64,000 nt of DNA from Massilia sp. BSC265 (GCF_000740675.1 NZ_JPXI01000040.1:98771-162770), one strand, 5' to 3'; shown: positions 8,064-17,836, numbered from the stretch's first letter. Program-made: numbers and translations. The notes: a model not told the origin generated them from the letters alone.

Positions 8064-10298
8064 ATGCAATTTCAACGGAAGAGCCTGGTCCTGGCGGCTG
8101 CTGTCGCCTCGCTGTTCGCGAGCGTCTCCGCGCGTGCCGACTGGGTCCAGTCGACCGATCCCCTGGTCGTTCAGGCCAAGCCTGAAATGAACTCGGTGCA
8201 GGCACAGAACCCTCCCGGTTTCACCTGGGCCCGCCACGGCACCGGTCCGGCCAGCTACGAAGTCGAGATCACGCCGGTGGGCGGTACGCCGACCCGCGCG
8301 GTGGTCGACCGCAACTGGTACCTGCCGACCAAGGCTTTCGCCCTCGGCAACTACACCTGGCGCGTGCGCCCGGTGGGCACCAACGACTGGTCGACCGCGC
8401 GCACCTTCTCGATCACCAGCAAATCGACCAAGTTCGAAGTGCCGGACAACGCTACGCTGCGCAGCCGCATCCTGTCGAAGGCCCGCCCGCGTTCGCTCCC
8501 AGGCTCGGTGACGCCGTTCTCGACCTGGAACTATGCCAAGCGCACCACGCTCGAACCCTACCTGAGCCGCCTGGGGAACGAAGTCAAAGCGCAAGTCACC
8601 GCCGTGCCGACGCTGTCGGATTCGCGCTGGACCATCGTCATCAGCTCGCCGCTGACCGCCGCCATGGCCTCCCAGCAGACCGATGTGCGCCAGCGCATCA
8701 ACGAAGCGACCCGCCAGATGGAAGCGGCGGCGCTGATGTACAAGCTCAGGGGCGAGAGCGTCTACCTGACCGAAGCCCTGCGCCGCGGCGACGAGCTGGC
8801 CGCGCTGAATCCCTCGGGGCCGACCAGCTACGTCAACCAGGACCAGGCAACCCGCCAGATCGCCTGGGGCCTGGCCAAGACCATCGACCTGTTGGGCAGC
8901 GCGCTGGACGGCACCCGCAAGGCCCGTTGGCTCGGTTCGATCAAGATCCGCACCACTGAAATCTACAACAACCTGGCCGGCGACAATGGCCGCCTCGACC
9001 AGTACCCGTTCGACTCGCACGGCAACACCAGCATGGTGTTCCTGGTGCTGATCTCGACCCTGACCCTGGGCGACATCCCGGAAGCCGAGAAGTGGTTCGA
9101 TTTCTCCTTCCGTGCCTATGCCCTGAGCCCGAACCCATGGAGCGGCCCGGAAGGCGGCTACGCCAACGGCACCGCCTACGCCGAATACGCGGCCGGCTAC
9201 CTGCTGGCCCTGTGGGACCCGCTGACCCATGCGAGCGGCGTGAACTTCTTCGGCAAGCCCTGGACCCTCGGCTTCCTCGACTTCGCGATGGAATTCACTC
9301 CGCCGGGCGCGCGCACCCACGCCTTCGGCGACGCTTCCGAGACCAAGCCGGACCCGCGCGTGTTCCGCGCCTTCGCCACCCGCATGTGGTCGCCGCGCGC
9401 CGCCTGGTACGTGAAGAACACCACCGGCATGGAAGACGCGATGTCGCTGCTGCAGGCCGAATACCCGCTGCCGGTGACCTACACCACCTTCCAGGAAGCG
9501 CCGCAGAACTCGGCCTACTACCCGAGCATCGGCTGGGTCGCGATGCACAGCGACCTGGGCTCGACCTCGCGCACCTCGACCTTCTTCAAGTCCAGCCCCT
9601 ACGGCTCGTTCAACCACAGCCACGGCGACCAGAACGGCCTGCTGCTGTCGATCGCCGGCCAGCCGATGCTGGTCAAGGCAGGCTGGTACGATTGGTACGG
9701 CTCGCCGTACTGGACCGACTGGTACCACCAGACCCGCTCGCAGAACGCCATCACCTTCGACGGCGGCAAGGGCCAGATGGTGACCGGCTACCGCGAGCAA
9801 CTGCAGCGCAACGGCAGGATCACCGCCTTCACCGCGCAGCCGAGCTACGACTATGCCGAAGGCGACGCCACCCCGTCGTATGGCGGCCAGCTGACCATGG
9901 CCAAGCGCCAGGTCTGGCACCTGCGCAATGCCGGCAATGCCATCCTGGTGCGCGACCGCCTGGCCAGCACCGTGGCCCGCACCTACGAGTGGAACATGCA
10001 CACCAACTCGATCATGACCATCGAGAACGGCCAGAACGTCAAGGTGGTGACCGGCACCCAGTCGCTGTGCGTGCGTTCGTTGCACGGCAACGCCAGCTTC
10101 GCCAAATGGATCGGCCCGGGCGCCAAGGCCAACGTGATCGAAGACCACGGCGCCTTCTACCTGAAGGCCGAGGCCAACGCCACGGCCGAGTACCTGGTGC
10201 TGCTCGACCCGGGCTGCAAGAAGCCGGCCGTGAACATCTCGACCTCGGGTTCGGTGCGCACCGTGACCGTGGGCGGCCAGTCGGTGACCATCAACTAA
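8064..10298 (+). CDS. secreted heparinase II/III-like (DUF4962-type) polysaccharide lyase
   Basis: Predicted exported protein of 744 residues. It has a clear Sec signal peptide (about residues 1-26, cleavage near SARA-DW). An N-terminal fibronectin-like DUF4962 segment (about 45-125) is followed by an alpha-helical toroid and a C-terminal beta-sheet domain typical of heparinase II. The NHSHGDQNGLL stretch near residue 520 carries the His/Asp cluster seen in this group. Such proteins cleave uronic-acid polysaccharides by beta-elimination; the substrate here is presumably the polymer made by this locus, and that is inference. A hairpin terminator follows at 10339. A second, cytoplasmic-looking heparinase-type protein lies at 13850. 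Confidence 0.8.
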   Translation: MQFQRKSLVLAAAVASLFASVSARADWVQSTDPLVVQAKPEMNSVQAQNPPGFTWARHGTGPASYEVEITPVGGTPTRAVVDRNWYLPTKAFALGNYTWRVRPVGTNDWSTARTFSITSKSTKFEVPDNATLRSRILSKARPRSLPGSVTPFSTWNYAKRTTLEPYLSRLGNEVKAQVTAVPTLSDSRWTIVISSPLTAAMASQQTDVRQRINEATRQMEAAALMYKLRGESVYLTEALRRGDELAALNPSGPTSYVNQDQATRQIAWGLAKTIDLLGSALDGTRKARWLGSIKIRTTEIYNNLAGDNGRLDQYPFDSHGNTSMVFLVLISTLTLGDIPEAEKWFDFSFRAYALSPNPWSGPEGGYANGTAYAEYAAGYLLALWDPLTHASGVNFFGKPWTLGFLDFAMEFTPPGARTHAFGDASETKPDPRVFRAFATRMWSPRAAWYVKNTTGMEDAMSLLQAEYPLPVTYTTFQEAPQNSAYYPSIGWVAMHSDLGSTSRTSTFFKSSPYGSFNHSHGDQNGLLLSIAGQPMLVKAGWYDWYGSPYWTDWYHQTRSQNAITFDGGKGQMVTGYREQLQRNGRITAFTAQPSYDYAEGDATPSYGGQLTMAKRQVWHLRNAGNAILVRDRLASTVARTYEWNMHTNSIMTIENGQNVKVVTGTQSLCVRSLHGNASFAKWIGPGAKANVIEDHGAFYLKAEANATAEYLVLLDPGCKKPAVNISTSGSVRTVTVGGQSVTIN

Positions 10299-10338
10299 CA
10301 GAGCGCTGTCCGCTTCACGCAACTGCTAGACTCTGGCT

Positions 10339-10372
10339 CCTCGCGGCACGCGCCGCGAGGGGCTTTTTATTT
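10339..10372 (+). terminator. rho-independent terminator after the DUF4962 gene
   Basis: A perfect 9-bp stem (CCTCGCGGC at 10339-10347 with GCCGCGAGG at 10352-10360) has a 4-base loop and is followed by GGCTTTTTATTT. It should end transcription of the 8064 gene. The next gene starts only 12 bases downstream. Confidence 0.85.
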
Positions 10373-10384
10373 GCGGAGTCGGCA

Positions 10385-11245
10385 ATGAAGCAGGTGTTCC
10401 TGATCTGTGCGCACAAGGACATCGACCAGCTCAACGCGCTGGTCGCGGCGCTGTGCGACCCCGACTTCACGGTCTACGTCCACCTCGACCGCAAGAGCGC
10501 GCTCGACCCCGCCGCATTGCACCCATCGGCGCGCCAGGTGGCGCCGCGCATCGACGTGCGCTGGGGCGGCTTCTCGCAGGTGAACGCAACCCTGGTGTCG
10601 CTGCGCCAGATCCTGCACGAGCAGCCCGAGTTCGACAAAGTCATCTTCCTGTCGGCCCAGGACTTCCCCCTGCTGCCCAATGCCCTGCTCAAGCGCGAGC
10701 TCATGCGCTTGAAAGACCGTGAACTGCTGGAGACGGCGCCGATCCGTCCGGGCGGCTGGAACGTCGGCTTCCGCTACCAGTTCTTCTACCGGGAAGGAGG
10801 AGGGCGGCTGGAACGCCTGGCCTGCGGCCTGGCCAACCGCGTCCTGCGCGCGAGCGGACGCCGGCGCAGCATGCCGGACGGTTTCGTGCCGCACGGCGGT
10901 TCCTCGTGGTGGGCACTGTCGCGCGACTGTCTGGCCGAGGTGCTGCGCCTCGCCGACGCCTACCCGCGCCTGATGCGCTTCATGCGCACCGTCCAGTGTC
11001 CGGACGAGATGCTGTTCCAGACCCTGGTGATGCATTCCCGCTTTGCCGGCCGGGTGCTGTCGGATAACTTCCGTTACGTGCAATGGCCCGAGCAGGGCGC
11101 GCGCAACCCCAAGGTGCTCGATGCCGGCGACTTCGAGCGCATCCGCGCCTCGAACGCCCACTTCTGCCGCAAGCTGGACAGCCAGGCCAGCGCCGGGCTG
11201 CTGCCGGTGCTGGTGCAGTGGAAGGAGAGCCGGGCAGCTGCCTGA
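10385..11245 (+). CDS. beta-1,6-N-acetylglucosaminyltransferase-like (GT14, core-2/I-branching) protein
   Basis: Protein of 286 residues with the layout of bacterial core-2/I-branching (GT14) transferases. It opens VFLICAHKD, then shows VYVHLDRKS, IDVRWGGFSQVNATL and FLSAQDFPLL, in the order and spacing of that family. GGSSWWALSRD and PDEMLFQTLV follow in the C-terminal half. No signal peptide or membrane segment is visible, so it probably acts in the cytoplasm on lipid-linked sugars. The ATG at 10385 follows GCGGAG closely. It lies just beyond a terminator and may have its own promoter or depend on read-through. Donor and acceptor are unknown. Confidence 0.78.
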   Translation: MKQVFLICAHKDIDQLNALVAALCDPDFTVYVHLDRKSALDPAALHPSARQVAPRIDVRWGGFSQVNATLVSLRQILHEQPEFDKVIFLSAQDFPLLPNALLKRELMRLKDRELLETAPIRPGGWNVGFRYQFFYREGGGRLERLACGLANRVLRASGRRRSMPDGFVPHGGSSWWALSRDCLAEVLRLADAYPRLMRFMRTVQCPDEMLFQTLVMHSRFAGRVLSDNFRYVQWPEQGARNPKVLDAGDFERIRASNAHFCRKLDSQASAGLLPVLVQWKESRAAA

Positions 11246-11350
11246 GCATCTGCCGCGCGTGTCCTGGCGCACATATCGATACCATTCCTGAAACGTGCGC
11301 GCTTGCGGCCGCGCTAGAATCGGCGGGTCCGTCCTATCGATACTGGCCTC

Positions 11351-12568
11351 ATGCGCAAGCCCCTGTCCATTGCCTTCATCGTTCGTGATCCCTTGCCGCC
11401 GCTGCGTGCCGACGTCGCGACCCTGTTCGGCGCCGAGATGCCGCGCTACGGCGTGAATACCGAACTGGTCGGCCAGTCCGGCAGCGAAGCCGGCGCCCCC
11501 TGGCCGGCCGGGGGCATGCACACGGTGGGCAGCCTGAAGTCGCGCTTTGCCGCCGTCATGTCGCCGCTCTGGGACCTGCGCGGCCTGCTGCGCGCAAGGC
11601 GGCGCGGGCGGCCCGACTGCATCCAGGTGCGCGACAAGATCGCCTCCGGCCTGCTCGGGCGCATCGCCGCCTTCGTGCTGCGCGTCCCCTTTGTTTACTG
11701 GATGTCCTTCCCGATCGTCGAAGGCTTTGAGGTGCGGCGCGACGAGATCGGCAGCCGCGGGAAAGGACTCACGTGGCTCGGCCACGCCCTGCGCGCCTGG
11801 GCCTCGCGCATCGTCATCTACCGCCTGGTGCTGCCGGGCGCCCACCACATCTTCGTGCAGAGCGAGGCCATGGCCGACTGGATGGCCGCCAAGGGTTTCG
11901 AGCGGGCGCGCATGACCGCCGTGCCGATGGGCGTCGATGCCACGCTGTTCGACCGCAACAGCGTCGAGCCGGTCGACGATCCCCGCCTGATCGGGCGCCG
12001 CGTCGTCCTCTACCTGGGCCGCATCGCCCAGGCGCGCCGCTCCGACTTCCTGCTCGACGTGGCCGAGCAGCTCAAGGATGACTTCCCCGACCTGCTGCTG
12101 GTGATTGCCGGCGACGCCGCCTCCAATGACGAAATGGACTGGATGCGCGCCGAGATCGCGAAACGGGGCATCGGGGAGCACGTGCTGCTCACCGGCTGGC
12201 TGCCCCAGCGCACCGCGCTCGGCTATGCGGTGCGCGCCGAGGTCGGATTGTCGCCGATCCCGCGCGGCACGCTATTCGACGTTTCCTCGCCGACCAAGCT
12301 GGTCGAATACCTGGCGCTGGGCATCCCCAGCGTGGCCAACGACATCCCGGACCAGCAACTGGTCATCGACGAGAGCAGGGCAGGGCTGTGCGCGCCCATG
12401 GAGGCGGCACCTTTCGCTGCGGCCGTGCGGCGCCTGTTGCAGGACAAGGAGCTCGCCGCAGAGTTGGGGAAACGTGGCCCAGCGTACGTAAGAAGCCACC
12501 GGACCTATGCTATTCTGGGTCGCATTGTTGCAGAAACGTACACGAAAATCCTGCCGCGACGAGGGTGA
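11351..12568 (+). CDS. glycosyltransferase family 4
   Basis: GT-B fold transferase of 405 residues. The donor-binding half has GRIAQARRSDFLLDVAEQL and VIAGDAASNDE, then LGYAVRAEVGLSPIP and TKLVEYLALGIPSVAND, where a Lys/Glu-containing loop stands in for the classic E-x7-E. The N-terminal half shows PDCIQVRDKIASG, a usual acceptor-side strand. No strong ribosome site precedes ATG 11351. A TAGAAT hexamer at 11315-11320 could be a -10 box but lacks a good -35. The gene after it is on the same strand 126 bp away. Function in EPS assembly is inferred from position. Confidence 0.78.
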   Translation: MRKPLSIAFIVRDPLPPLRADVATLFGAEMPRYGVNTELVGQSGSEAGAPWPAGGMHTVGSLKSRFAAVMSPLWDLRGLLRARRRGRPDCIQVRDKIASGLLGRIAAFVLRVPFVYWMSFPIVEGFEVRRDEIGSRGKGLTWLGHALRAWASRIVIYRLVLPGAHHIFVQSEAMADWMAAKGFERARMTAVPMGVDATLFDRNSVEPVDDPRLIGRRVVLYLGRIAQARRSDFLLDVAEQLKDDFPDLLLVIAGDAASNDEMDWMRAEIAKRGIGEHVLLTGWLPQRTALGYAVRAEVGLSPIPRGTLFDVSSPTKLVEYLALGIPSVANDIPDQQLVIDESRAGLCAPMEAAPFAAAVRRLLQDKELAAELGKRGPAYVRSHRTYAILGRIVAETYTKILPRRG

Positions 12569-12626
12569 AAAAGCAACATCTTGATCCGTCGGGCATCGTA
12601 TTGTGCGCGACCGGGAGTAAACACTG

Positions 12627-12654
12627 TTGTACTATCCAAAACAATTTCTAATTT
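12627..12654 (+). promoter_or_regulatory. possible sigma-70 promoter before the 12695 glycosyltransferase
   Basis: TTGTAC (12627-12632), a 16-base spacer and TAATTT (12649-12654) lie in an AT-rich island between two glycosyltransferase genes. This is a modest match, and the island itself stands out from the surrounding GC-rich DNA. Confidence 0.35.
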
Positions 12655-12694
12655 GCAAACCCGTTTGGAAGCACCTGAAGGAAAGGCAAATGGC

Positions 12695-13807
12695 ATGAAC
12701 CGGGCATCGGCACCAGCAGCGCCAGCGGCGACCCATGCGTCGCCGAAGGTGCTCATGCTGGGGACCGAGCCTGGCGGACGGGGCGGTGTCGCCACCGTGG
12801 TCTCGCTGCTGCGCCAGAACGGGCTGTTCGAGCGCGAAGGCGTCTGCTACGTCCCGACGCATGCCGAAGGCAGCCGTGCGGCCAAGGTCGGCGCCGCCTT
12901 CAAGGGCTTGCTGCGCACCCTGGCCTGCCTGGCGCGCCGCCCGGAAGTCGTGCATGCGCACGCGGCCTCGAACGGCAGTTTCGTGCGCAAGTCGGTGCTG
13001 CTGGCCCTGTCGCGCGCCAGCGGCGCCAAGACCGTTTTCCACCTGCACGGCGCCTGCTTCGACAGTTTCATCGAACGCTCGAGTCCGCTCATGCGGCGCT
13101 GGATCCGCCACACGCTGGAAAAGAGCTCGGTCGTCATCGCGCTCTCCAGCCGCTGGGCCGGCTACCTGCAGGGTTTCGCCCCGCGCGCGAACATCGTCGT
13201 GATCCCGAATTCGGTACCGCTGCCGCCGCGGACAGGGGCTGGGAGCGAGCCGGGCCGCATCCTCTTCCTGGGCCAGGTCGAGCCGCGCAAGGGTATCTAC
13301 GAATTGCTCGAAGCGCTCGCGCTGCTGCGCGAACGTTTTCCGTACGTACATCTGGCGATCGGCGGCCAAGGCGAGCTGGATCGGGTACAGCGCCGCGCGT
13401 CCGAGTTGGGCGTGGCCGACCGCATCACCGAGCTGGGCTGGGTCACCGCCCGGCGCAAGGCGGAAGAGCTGGCGCGTGCGTCGATCTTCTGCCTGCCGTC
13501 GCATGCCGAAGGCTTGCCGATGGCGCTGCTCGAGGCGATGGCGGCCGGCAAGGCGGTGGTCAGCACCGGCGTCGGCGGTATCCCGGACGCGCTGCGCGAC
13601 GGTGACAACGGGCTGATGGTCGAGCCCGGCAACGTGGCATCGCTGGCGGACGCCCTCGGCAGGCTGCTCGGCGACGAGGCAGAGCGTGAGCGCCTGGGTG
13701 CGCGCGCCCGCGCCACCATCGAGCAGGAATTCGAGTCCGGCGTCGTGATCGGACAAATATCAGCGGTGTATCAACAACTGCGGCAACAGCGGCATCAGCG
13801 CAGCTGA
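12695..13807 (+). CDS. glycosyltransferase family 4
   Basis: GT4 transferase of 370 residues, the clearest of the set. GGRGGVATVVSLL is the donor-side glycine loop, VVIALSSRWAGYL and IPNSVPLP mark the interdomain region, and ILFLGQVEPRKGIYELLEA opens the C-terminal domain. HAEGLPMALLEAMAAGKAVV holds the E-x7-E catalytic/nucleotide motif. I choose ATG 12695 because GAAGGAAAGG lies at 12677-12686 and the protein then begins at a normal point. An in-frame TTG at 12581 would add 38 residues unlike the family. Its stop abuts the next gene. It is probably a cytoplasmic repeat-unit transferase. Confidence 0.83.
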   Translation: MNRASAPAAPAATHASPKVLMLGTEPGGRGGVATVVSLLRQNGLFEREGVCYVPTHAEGSRAAKVGAAFKGLLRTLACLARRPEVVHAHAASNGSFVRKSVLLALSRASGAKTVFHLHGACFDSFIERSSPLMRRWIRHTLEKSSVVIALSSRWAGYLQGFAPRANIVVIPNSVPLPPRTGAGSEPGRILFLGQVEPRKGIYELLEALALLRERFPYVHLAIGGQGELDRVQRRASELGVADRITELGWVTARRKAEELARASIFCLPSHAEGLPMALLEAMAAGKAVVSTGVGGIPDALRDGDNGLMVEPGNVASLADALGRLLGDEAERERLGARARATIEQEFESGVVIGQISAVYQQLRQQRHQRS

Positions 13808-13849
13808 GTGAAAGACATCGCGGCAACTTCGCAAAGCGAGGGGAGAGCT

Positions 13850-15826
13850 ATGAACGCAACAGGAAGCTTGGGATGGCTGGTGAACCGGCTGCGCTGCATG
13901 TCGGTTGCCGAAGTGGGCTACCGTGTCCGCCAGGCGGCGGCCACCAGGATGGGCCGACGCATGGCCGGCCGCACGGCGCCGGCGCCGCTGCCGCGTGCAC
14001 GTACGCTGCCCGTGCAGGGCGCTCCTACGCTGGACGCCGCCGAGATCGAGGCCTTGCTGCTCGATGCCGACCGCATCTGCGCCGGCCACGTGGTCCTGTT
14101 TGCCGAACGCCGCTTCGACGTCGGCGTGCCCACCGCCTGGAACCGCGACCCCGAGACCGGCGTCGTCGGTCCGGCGATCTATGCCGGCGACATCCCGATC
14201 ACCAACCGCGAGCTGGTCGGCGACATCAAGCACGTGTGGGAACTGAACCGCCACCTGCACCTGGTGCGCCTGGCGCAAGCCTGGGTGCTGAGCCGCGAGG
14301 TGCGCTGGCTGCATGCGCTCGCGCAGCAGCTGCGCAGCTGGCTCGACCAATGCCCGCCGCTCACCGGTCCCAACTGGACCAGCTCGCTGGAGCTCGGCAT
14401 CCGCCTGATCAACTGGAGCCTCGTATGGCAGCTGGTGGGCGGCGAGAAGAGTTCCTTGTTCGAAGGCGAATCGGGCCAGAAGCTGCGCGAGGACTGGCAG
14501 GGCAGCATCCACGCCCACTGCCGCAGCATCGCGCGCCACCTGTCGCGCCACTCCTCGGCCAACAACCACCTGATCGGCGAGCTGGCCGGTCTGTACGTCG
14601 GCGCCAGCACCTGGCCGTGCTGGAAAGAGTCCGCCGGCTGGCTGGAGCAGGCGCGCCGCGAGCTCGAGCATGAGGCGGTGGTCCAGTTCTCGCGTGACGG
14701 CGTCAACCGGGAGCAGGCCTTTGCCTACCATATCTTCTCGAGCGAATTCCTGTTCGTGGCCGGCCTGATGGGCCAGGCCTGCGGCCAGCCTTTCCCGCGC
14801 CCGTACTGGGCCTCGCTGCAGCGTGCGCTGCGCTTCCTGCGCTCGGTGCGCGACGCCGGCGGCAACCTGCCGGCAGTGGGCGACGCCGACGATGGCTGCG
14901 TGTTCCGCCTCGATGCCTCGGGCATGGACCGCGCCGCCCAGCTGCTGGCTTTGGGCGACATCGTCTTCGGCGCAGGTGGGGACAGATTCGCGGACAACCA
15001 TCCGGGCGTGCGCTGGCTGCTGCACGCGCTGCCCGGCCCGCGCCCGGACTGCGACCCGCACGAGGTCGACAGCGGCTGGGCCTTCCCAGACGGCGGCTAC
15101 CTCCTGTTCGGCAGTCACTTCGGCGAGCACCAGGAAATCAAGGGCATGCTCGACTGCGGTCCGCTCGGCTACCTCGGCATCGCTGCCCACGGGCATGCCG
15201 ACGCGCTTGCGATGACCCTGTCCGTGGCCGGCGAGGAGTGCCTGATCGATCCCGGCACCTATTCCTACTGGCAGGACCAGAAGTGGCGCGACTATTTCCG
15301 CGGCACCTCCGCCCATAACACCGTGCGCATCGACGGCCAGGACCAGTCCGTCAGCGGCGGGCGCTTCATGTGGCTGCGCAAGGCGCAGGCCCGCATCGAG
15401 CGCATGCCCAGCAGCCCGAACGACTTCGATTTCCGCGGCTCGCACGACGGCTATACCCGCCTGTCCGACCCGGTGCGCCACATGCGCAGCGTGCGCTTCG
15501 ACGGGCCCAGCAATACGCTGGTGGTGCGCGACGAAGTCTCGGCGCGCAAGCAGCACAAGGTCGAGCTGTTCTGGCACTTCGCACCGGAGCTCGACGTGCG
15601 CCTGACCAGCCATGGCCTGTCGGTGCGCGGCAAGCGTTTCGTGCTGCAAATGCAGGCCAATGGCGCCGATTTGCAGCTGGAACTGGTGCGCGGCGCCGAA
15701 AATCCGCCGCTCGGCTGGTGTTCGCGCACTTATGAATCGAAGCGTCCCTGCGAGGTACTTCGTATCACGACGGTATCGTCCGCCGTCCCTGTCGAATGCA
15801 GGTTTACAATAACGTTCCTGCATTAA
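13850..15826 (+). CDS. heparinase II/III family protein of the EPS locus
   Basis: Protein of 658 residues with the two-part heparinase II/III architecture. The N-terminal alpha/alpha toroid (about residues 60-380) includes RHSSANNHLIGELAGL. The C-terminal domain has GIAAHGHADALAMTLS and a DPGTYSY/AHNTVRIDGQDQS region. The opening VNRLRCMSVAEVGYRVRQ is the usual start of this family, supporting ATG 13850 with GAGGGGAGAG just upstream; a GTG at 13808 is the alternative. No signal peptide is evident. Family members are common inside EPS and capsule clusters, where they are presumed lyases acting on the polymer. Catalysis has not been shown for this one. Confidence 0.8.
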   Translation: MNATGSLGWLVNRLRCMSVAEVGYRVRQAAATRMGRRMAGRTAPAPLPRARTLPVQGAPTLDAAEIEALLLDADRICAGHVVLFAERRFDVGVPTAWNRDPETGVVGPAIYAGDIPITNRELVGDIKHVWELNRHLHLVRLAQAWVLSREVRWLHALAQQLRSWLDQCPPLTGPNWTSSLELGIRLINWSLVWQLVGGEKSSLFEGESGQKLREDWQGSIHAHCRSIARHLSRHSSANNHLIGELAGLYVGASTWPCWKESAGWLEQARRELEHEAVVQFSRDGVNREQAFAYHIFSSEFLFVAGLMGQACGQPFPRPYWASLQRALRFLRSVRDAGGNLPAVGDADDGCVFRLDASGMDRAAQLLALGDIVFGAGGDRFADNHPGVRWLLHALPGPRPDCDPHEVDSGWAFPDGGYLLFGSHFGEHQEIKGMLDCGPLGYLGIAAHGHADALAMTLSVAGEECLIDPGTYSYWQDQKWRDYFRGTSAHNTVRIDGQDQSVSGGRFMWLRKAQARIERMPSSPNDFDFRGSHDGYTRLSDPVRHMRSVRFDGPSNTLVVRDEVSARKQHKVELFWHFAPELDVRLTSHGLSVRGKRFVLQMQANGADLQLELVRGAENPPLGWCSRTYESKRPCEVLRITTVSSAVPVECRFTITFLH

Positions 15827-15864
15827 CAAAAAGTTATTATTGGGAAAGTTCCAAAGGAAGCCGC

Positions 15865-16656
15865 ATGAACGCACAGACCACGCAAGCCACGCCGCCCGAC
15901 GGGGACCGCATCACCCTGATGGGTTGCCAGGTCGACAACCTGACGATGGAAGAAACGCTGGGGAGGGTCGAGGGCTTCATCGGGTCCGGGCTGCCCCACC
16001 AGCACGTGGTGGTCAACGTGGACAAGCTGGTCAAGGCCAGCCGCGATCCGGAACTGCGGCAGATCATCAACGACTGCGCCCTGGTCAACGTGGACGGCAT
16101 GCCGGTGGTGTGGGCCTCGCGCCTGCTCGGCAAGCCGCTCAAGGAGCGGGTCGCCGGCGTCGACCTGTTCGAGGCGCTGATGCGGCGCGCCGGCGAGAAG
16201 GGCTGGCGCGTATTCCTGCTGGGCGCGCGCGAGGAAGTCGTCAGCAAGGTGGCCGAGACCTATACCCGCAAGTACCCGGCGCTCAGGCTGGCGGGCTACC
16301 GCAACGGCTACTGGAAGGGCGAGGAAGAAGAGCGGACGGTCGCGGAACAGATCCGCGCCAGCAATGCCGACCTGCTGTTCGTGGCGATCAGCTCGCCCAA
16401 GAAGGAACAATTCCTCGGCAAATACCAGGCCCATATGCGGATTCCCTTCGCGATGGGCGTCGGCGGCACCTTCGATGTCGCCATCGGCAAGGTGAAGCGG
16501 GCGCCGCTGTGGATGCAGAGGTCCGGGCTCGAATGGTTCTACCGCTTCCTGCAGGAGCCGCGCCGCATGTTCCGGCGCTATTTCATTGAAGACATGGCTT
16601 TCATCGGGCTGTTCCTCAAGGAAGCGTTCAAGGGCAGGCAGGTCAAGCAGGGATAG
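15865..16656 (+). CDS. WecG/TagA/CpsF family glycosyltransferase
   Basis: GT26 transferase of 263 residues. It has the hallmark blocks VVVNVDKLVKASRDP, LVNVDGMPVVWASRLLG, RVFLLGAREEV and ISSPKKEQFL, ending in GVGGTFDVAIGKVKRAP and the basic, tryptophan-containing tail of the family. These enzymes add ManNAc or a related sugar to undecaprenyl-linked intermediates at the inner membrane. ATG 15865 is preceded by AAAGGAAG at 15853-15860; an upstream in-frame ATG at 15796 lies inside the previous gene. It closes the second glycosyltransferase block, and a promoter-sized gap of 181 bp precedes galE. Confidence 0.88.
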   Translation: MNAQTTQATPPDGDRITLMGCQVDNLTMEETLGRVEGFIGSGLPHQHVVVNVDKLVKASRDPELRQIINDCALVNVDGMPVVWASRLLGKPLKERVAGVDLFEALMRRAGEKGWRVFLLGAREEVVSKVAETYTRKYPALRLAGYRNGYWKGEEEERTVAEQIRASNADLLFVAISSPKKEQFLGKYQAHMRIPFAMGVGGTFDVAIGKVKRAPLWMQRSGLEWFYRFLQEPRRMFRRYFIEDMAFIGLFLKEAFKGRQVKQG

Positions 16657-16837
16657 GGTGGCCGTAGAAGCTGCCTGAGCAAGAACACAAGATACTAGCC
16701 CCAAGAAAAGACAATGTGGAGACGGCATGGCACGCGGCCAGCGAGTGCCGTGCGTGGGTTTTCGCCCCGGCAGTGATATGCTACGCCATTGATTGCCACA
16801 TTATTAATACATTTCATATATCACAGAGAGAAAGACA

Positions 16838-17836
16838 ATGAAGATTCTGGTTACTGGCGGCATGGGCTATATCGGTTCGCATACTGTCGTCGAGCTGCAG
16901 AACGCCGGTCACGAAGTGGTCGTCGTGGATAACCTGTCCAACGCGGTCGCCTCGGTGCAGGAGCGCGTGCAGCGCATCACGGACAAGACCTTCGTCTTCG
17001 AGGAAGCCGACATCCGCGACCGCGCGGCCATGGAGCGCATCTTCGGCGCCCACAAGGTCGATGCCGTGATCCACTTCGCCGGCCTGAAGGCGGTGGGCGA
17101 ATCGGTGGCGCAGCCGCTGCGCTACTACGACAACAATGTCAACGGCAGCGTCATCCTGTTCGAGACCATGGCCAAGTTCGGCGTCAAGACCATCGTGTTC
17201 TCGTCCTCTGCCACCGTGTACGGCGACCCGGCCTCGGTGCCGATCCGCGAAGACTTCCCGCTCTCGGCGACCAATCCCTACGGCCGCAGCAAGCTGATGA
17301 TCGAAGACATCCTGCGCGACCTGGCCAAGGCGGAGCCGGACTGGCGCATCGCGCTGCTGCGCTACTTCAATCCGGTCGGCGCCCACGAGAGCGCCCTGAT
17401 CGGCGAAGAGCCGAACGGCATCCCGAACAACCTGGTCCCGTATATCGCCCAGGTCGCCAACGGCCAGCGCGAGAAGCTGTCCGTGTTCGGCGGCGACTAC
17501 CCGACCCCGGACGGTACCGGCCTGCGCGACTACATCCACGTGGTGGACCTCGCGATCGGCCACGTGAAAACCCTCGATCGCCTGGCCAAGGAGCCGGGCA
17601 TCGTCACCTATAACCTCGGCACCGGCCGCGGCAACAGCGTGCTGGAAATGGTGCGTGCCTTCGAAGCGGCCTGCGGCCGCCCGATTCCCTACCAGATCGT
17701 CGACCGCCGCCCCGGCGACGTGGCCCAATGCTACGCCGACCCGGCCAAGGCGCGCGAAGAACTGGGCTGGACTGCCGAGCGTGATGTCGCTCAGATGTGC
17801 GCCGACGTGTGGCGCTACCAAACTACTGCCAAATAA
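16838..17836 (+). CDS. galE: UDP-glucose 4-epimerase
   Basis: Short-chain dehydrogenase-type epimerase of 332 residues that interconverts UDP-glucose and UDP-galactose with tightly bound NAD. It has the N-terminal NAD loop TGGMGYIGSHT, the Ser of SSSATVYGDP, and the catalytic Tyr148 in YGRSKLM. RYFNPVGAHESALIGE and RDYIHVVDLA are further signature blocks of GalE itself rather than other epimerases. The length is normal for the enzyme. Position inside the EPS locus indicates supply of UDP-galactose for the polymer. The ribosome site AGAGAGAAAG is just upstream. It is followed at 37 bp by the nucleotidyltransferase. Confidence 0.95.
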   Translation: MKILVTGGMGYIGSHTVVELQNAGHEVVVVDNLSNAVASVQERVQRITDKTFVFEEADIRDRAAMERIFGAHKVDAVIHFAGLKAVGESVAQPLRYYDNNVNGSVILFETMAKFGVKTIVFSSSATVYGDPASVPIREDFPLSATNPYGRSKLMIEDILRDLAKAEPDWRIALLRYFNPVGAHESALIGEEPNGIPNNLVPYIAQVANGQREKLSVFGGDYPTPDGTGLRDYIHVVDLAIGHVKTLDRLAKEPGIVTYNLGTGRGNSVLEMVRAFEAACGRPIPYQIVDRRPGDVAQCYADPAKAREELGWTAERDVAQMCADVWRYQTTAK

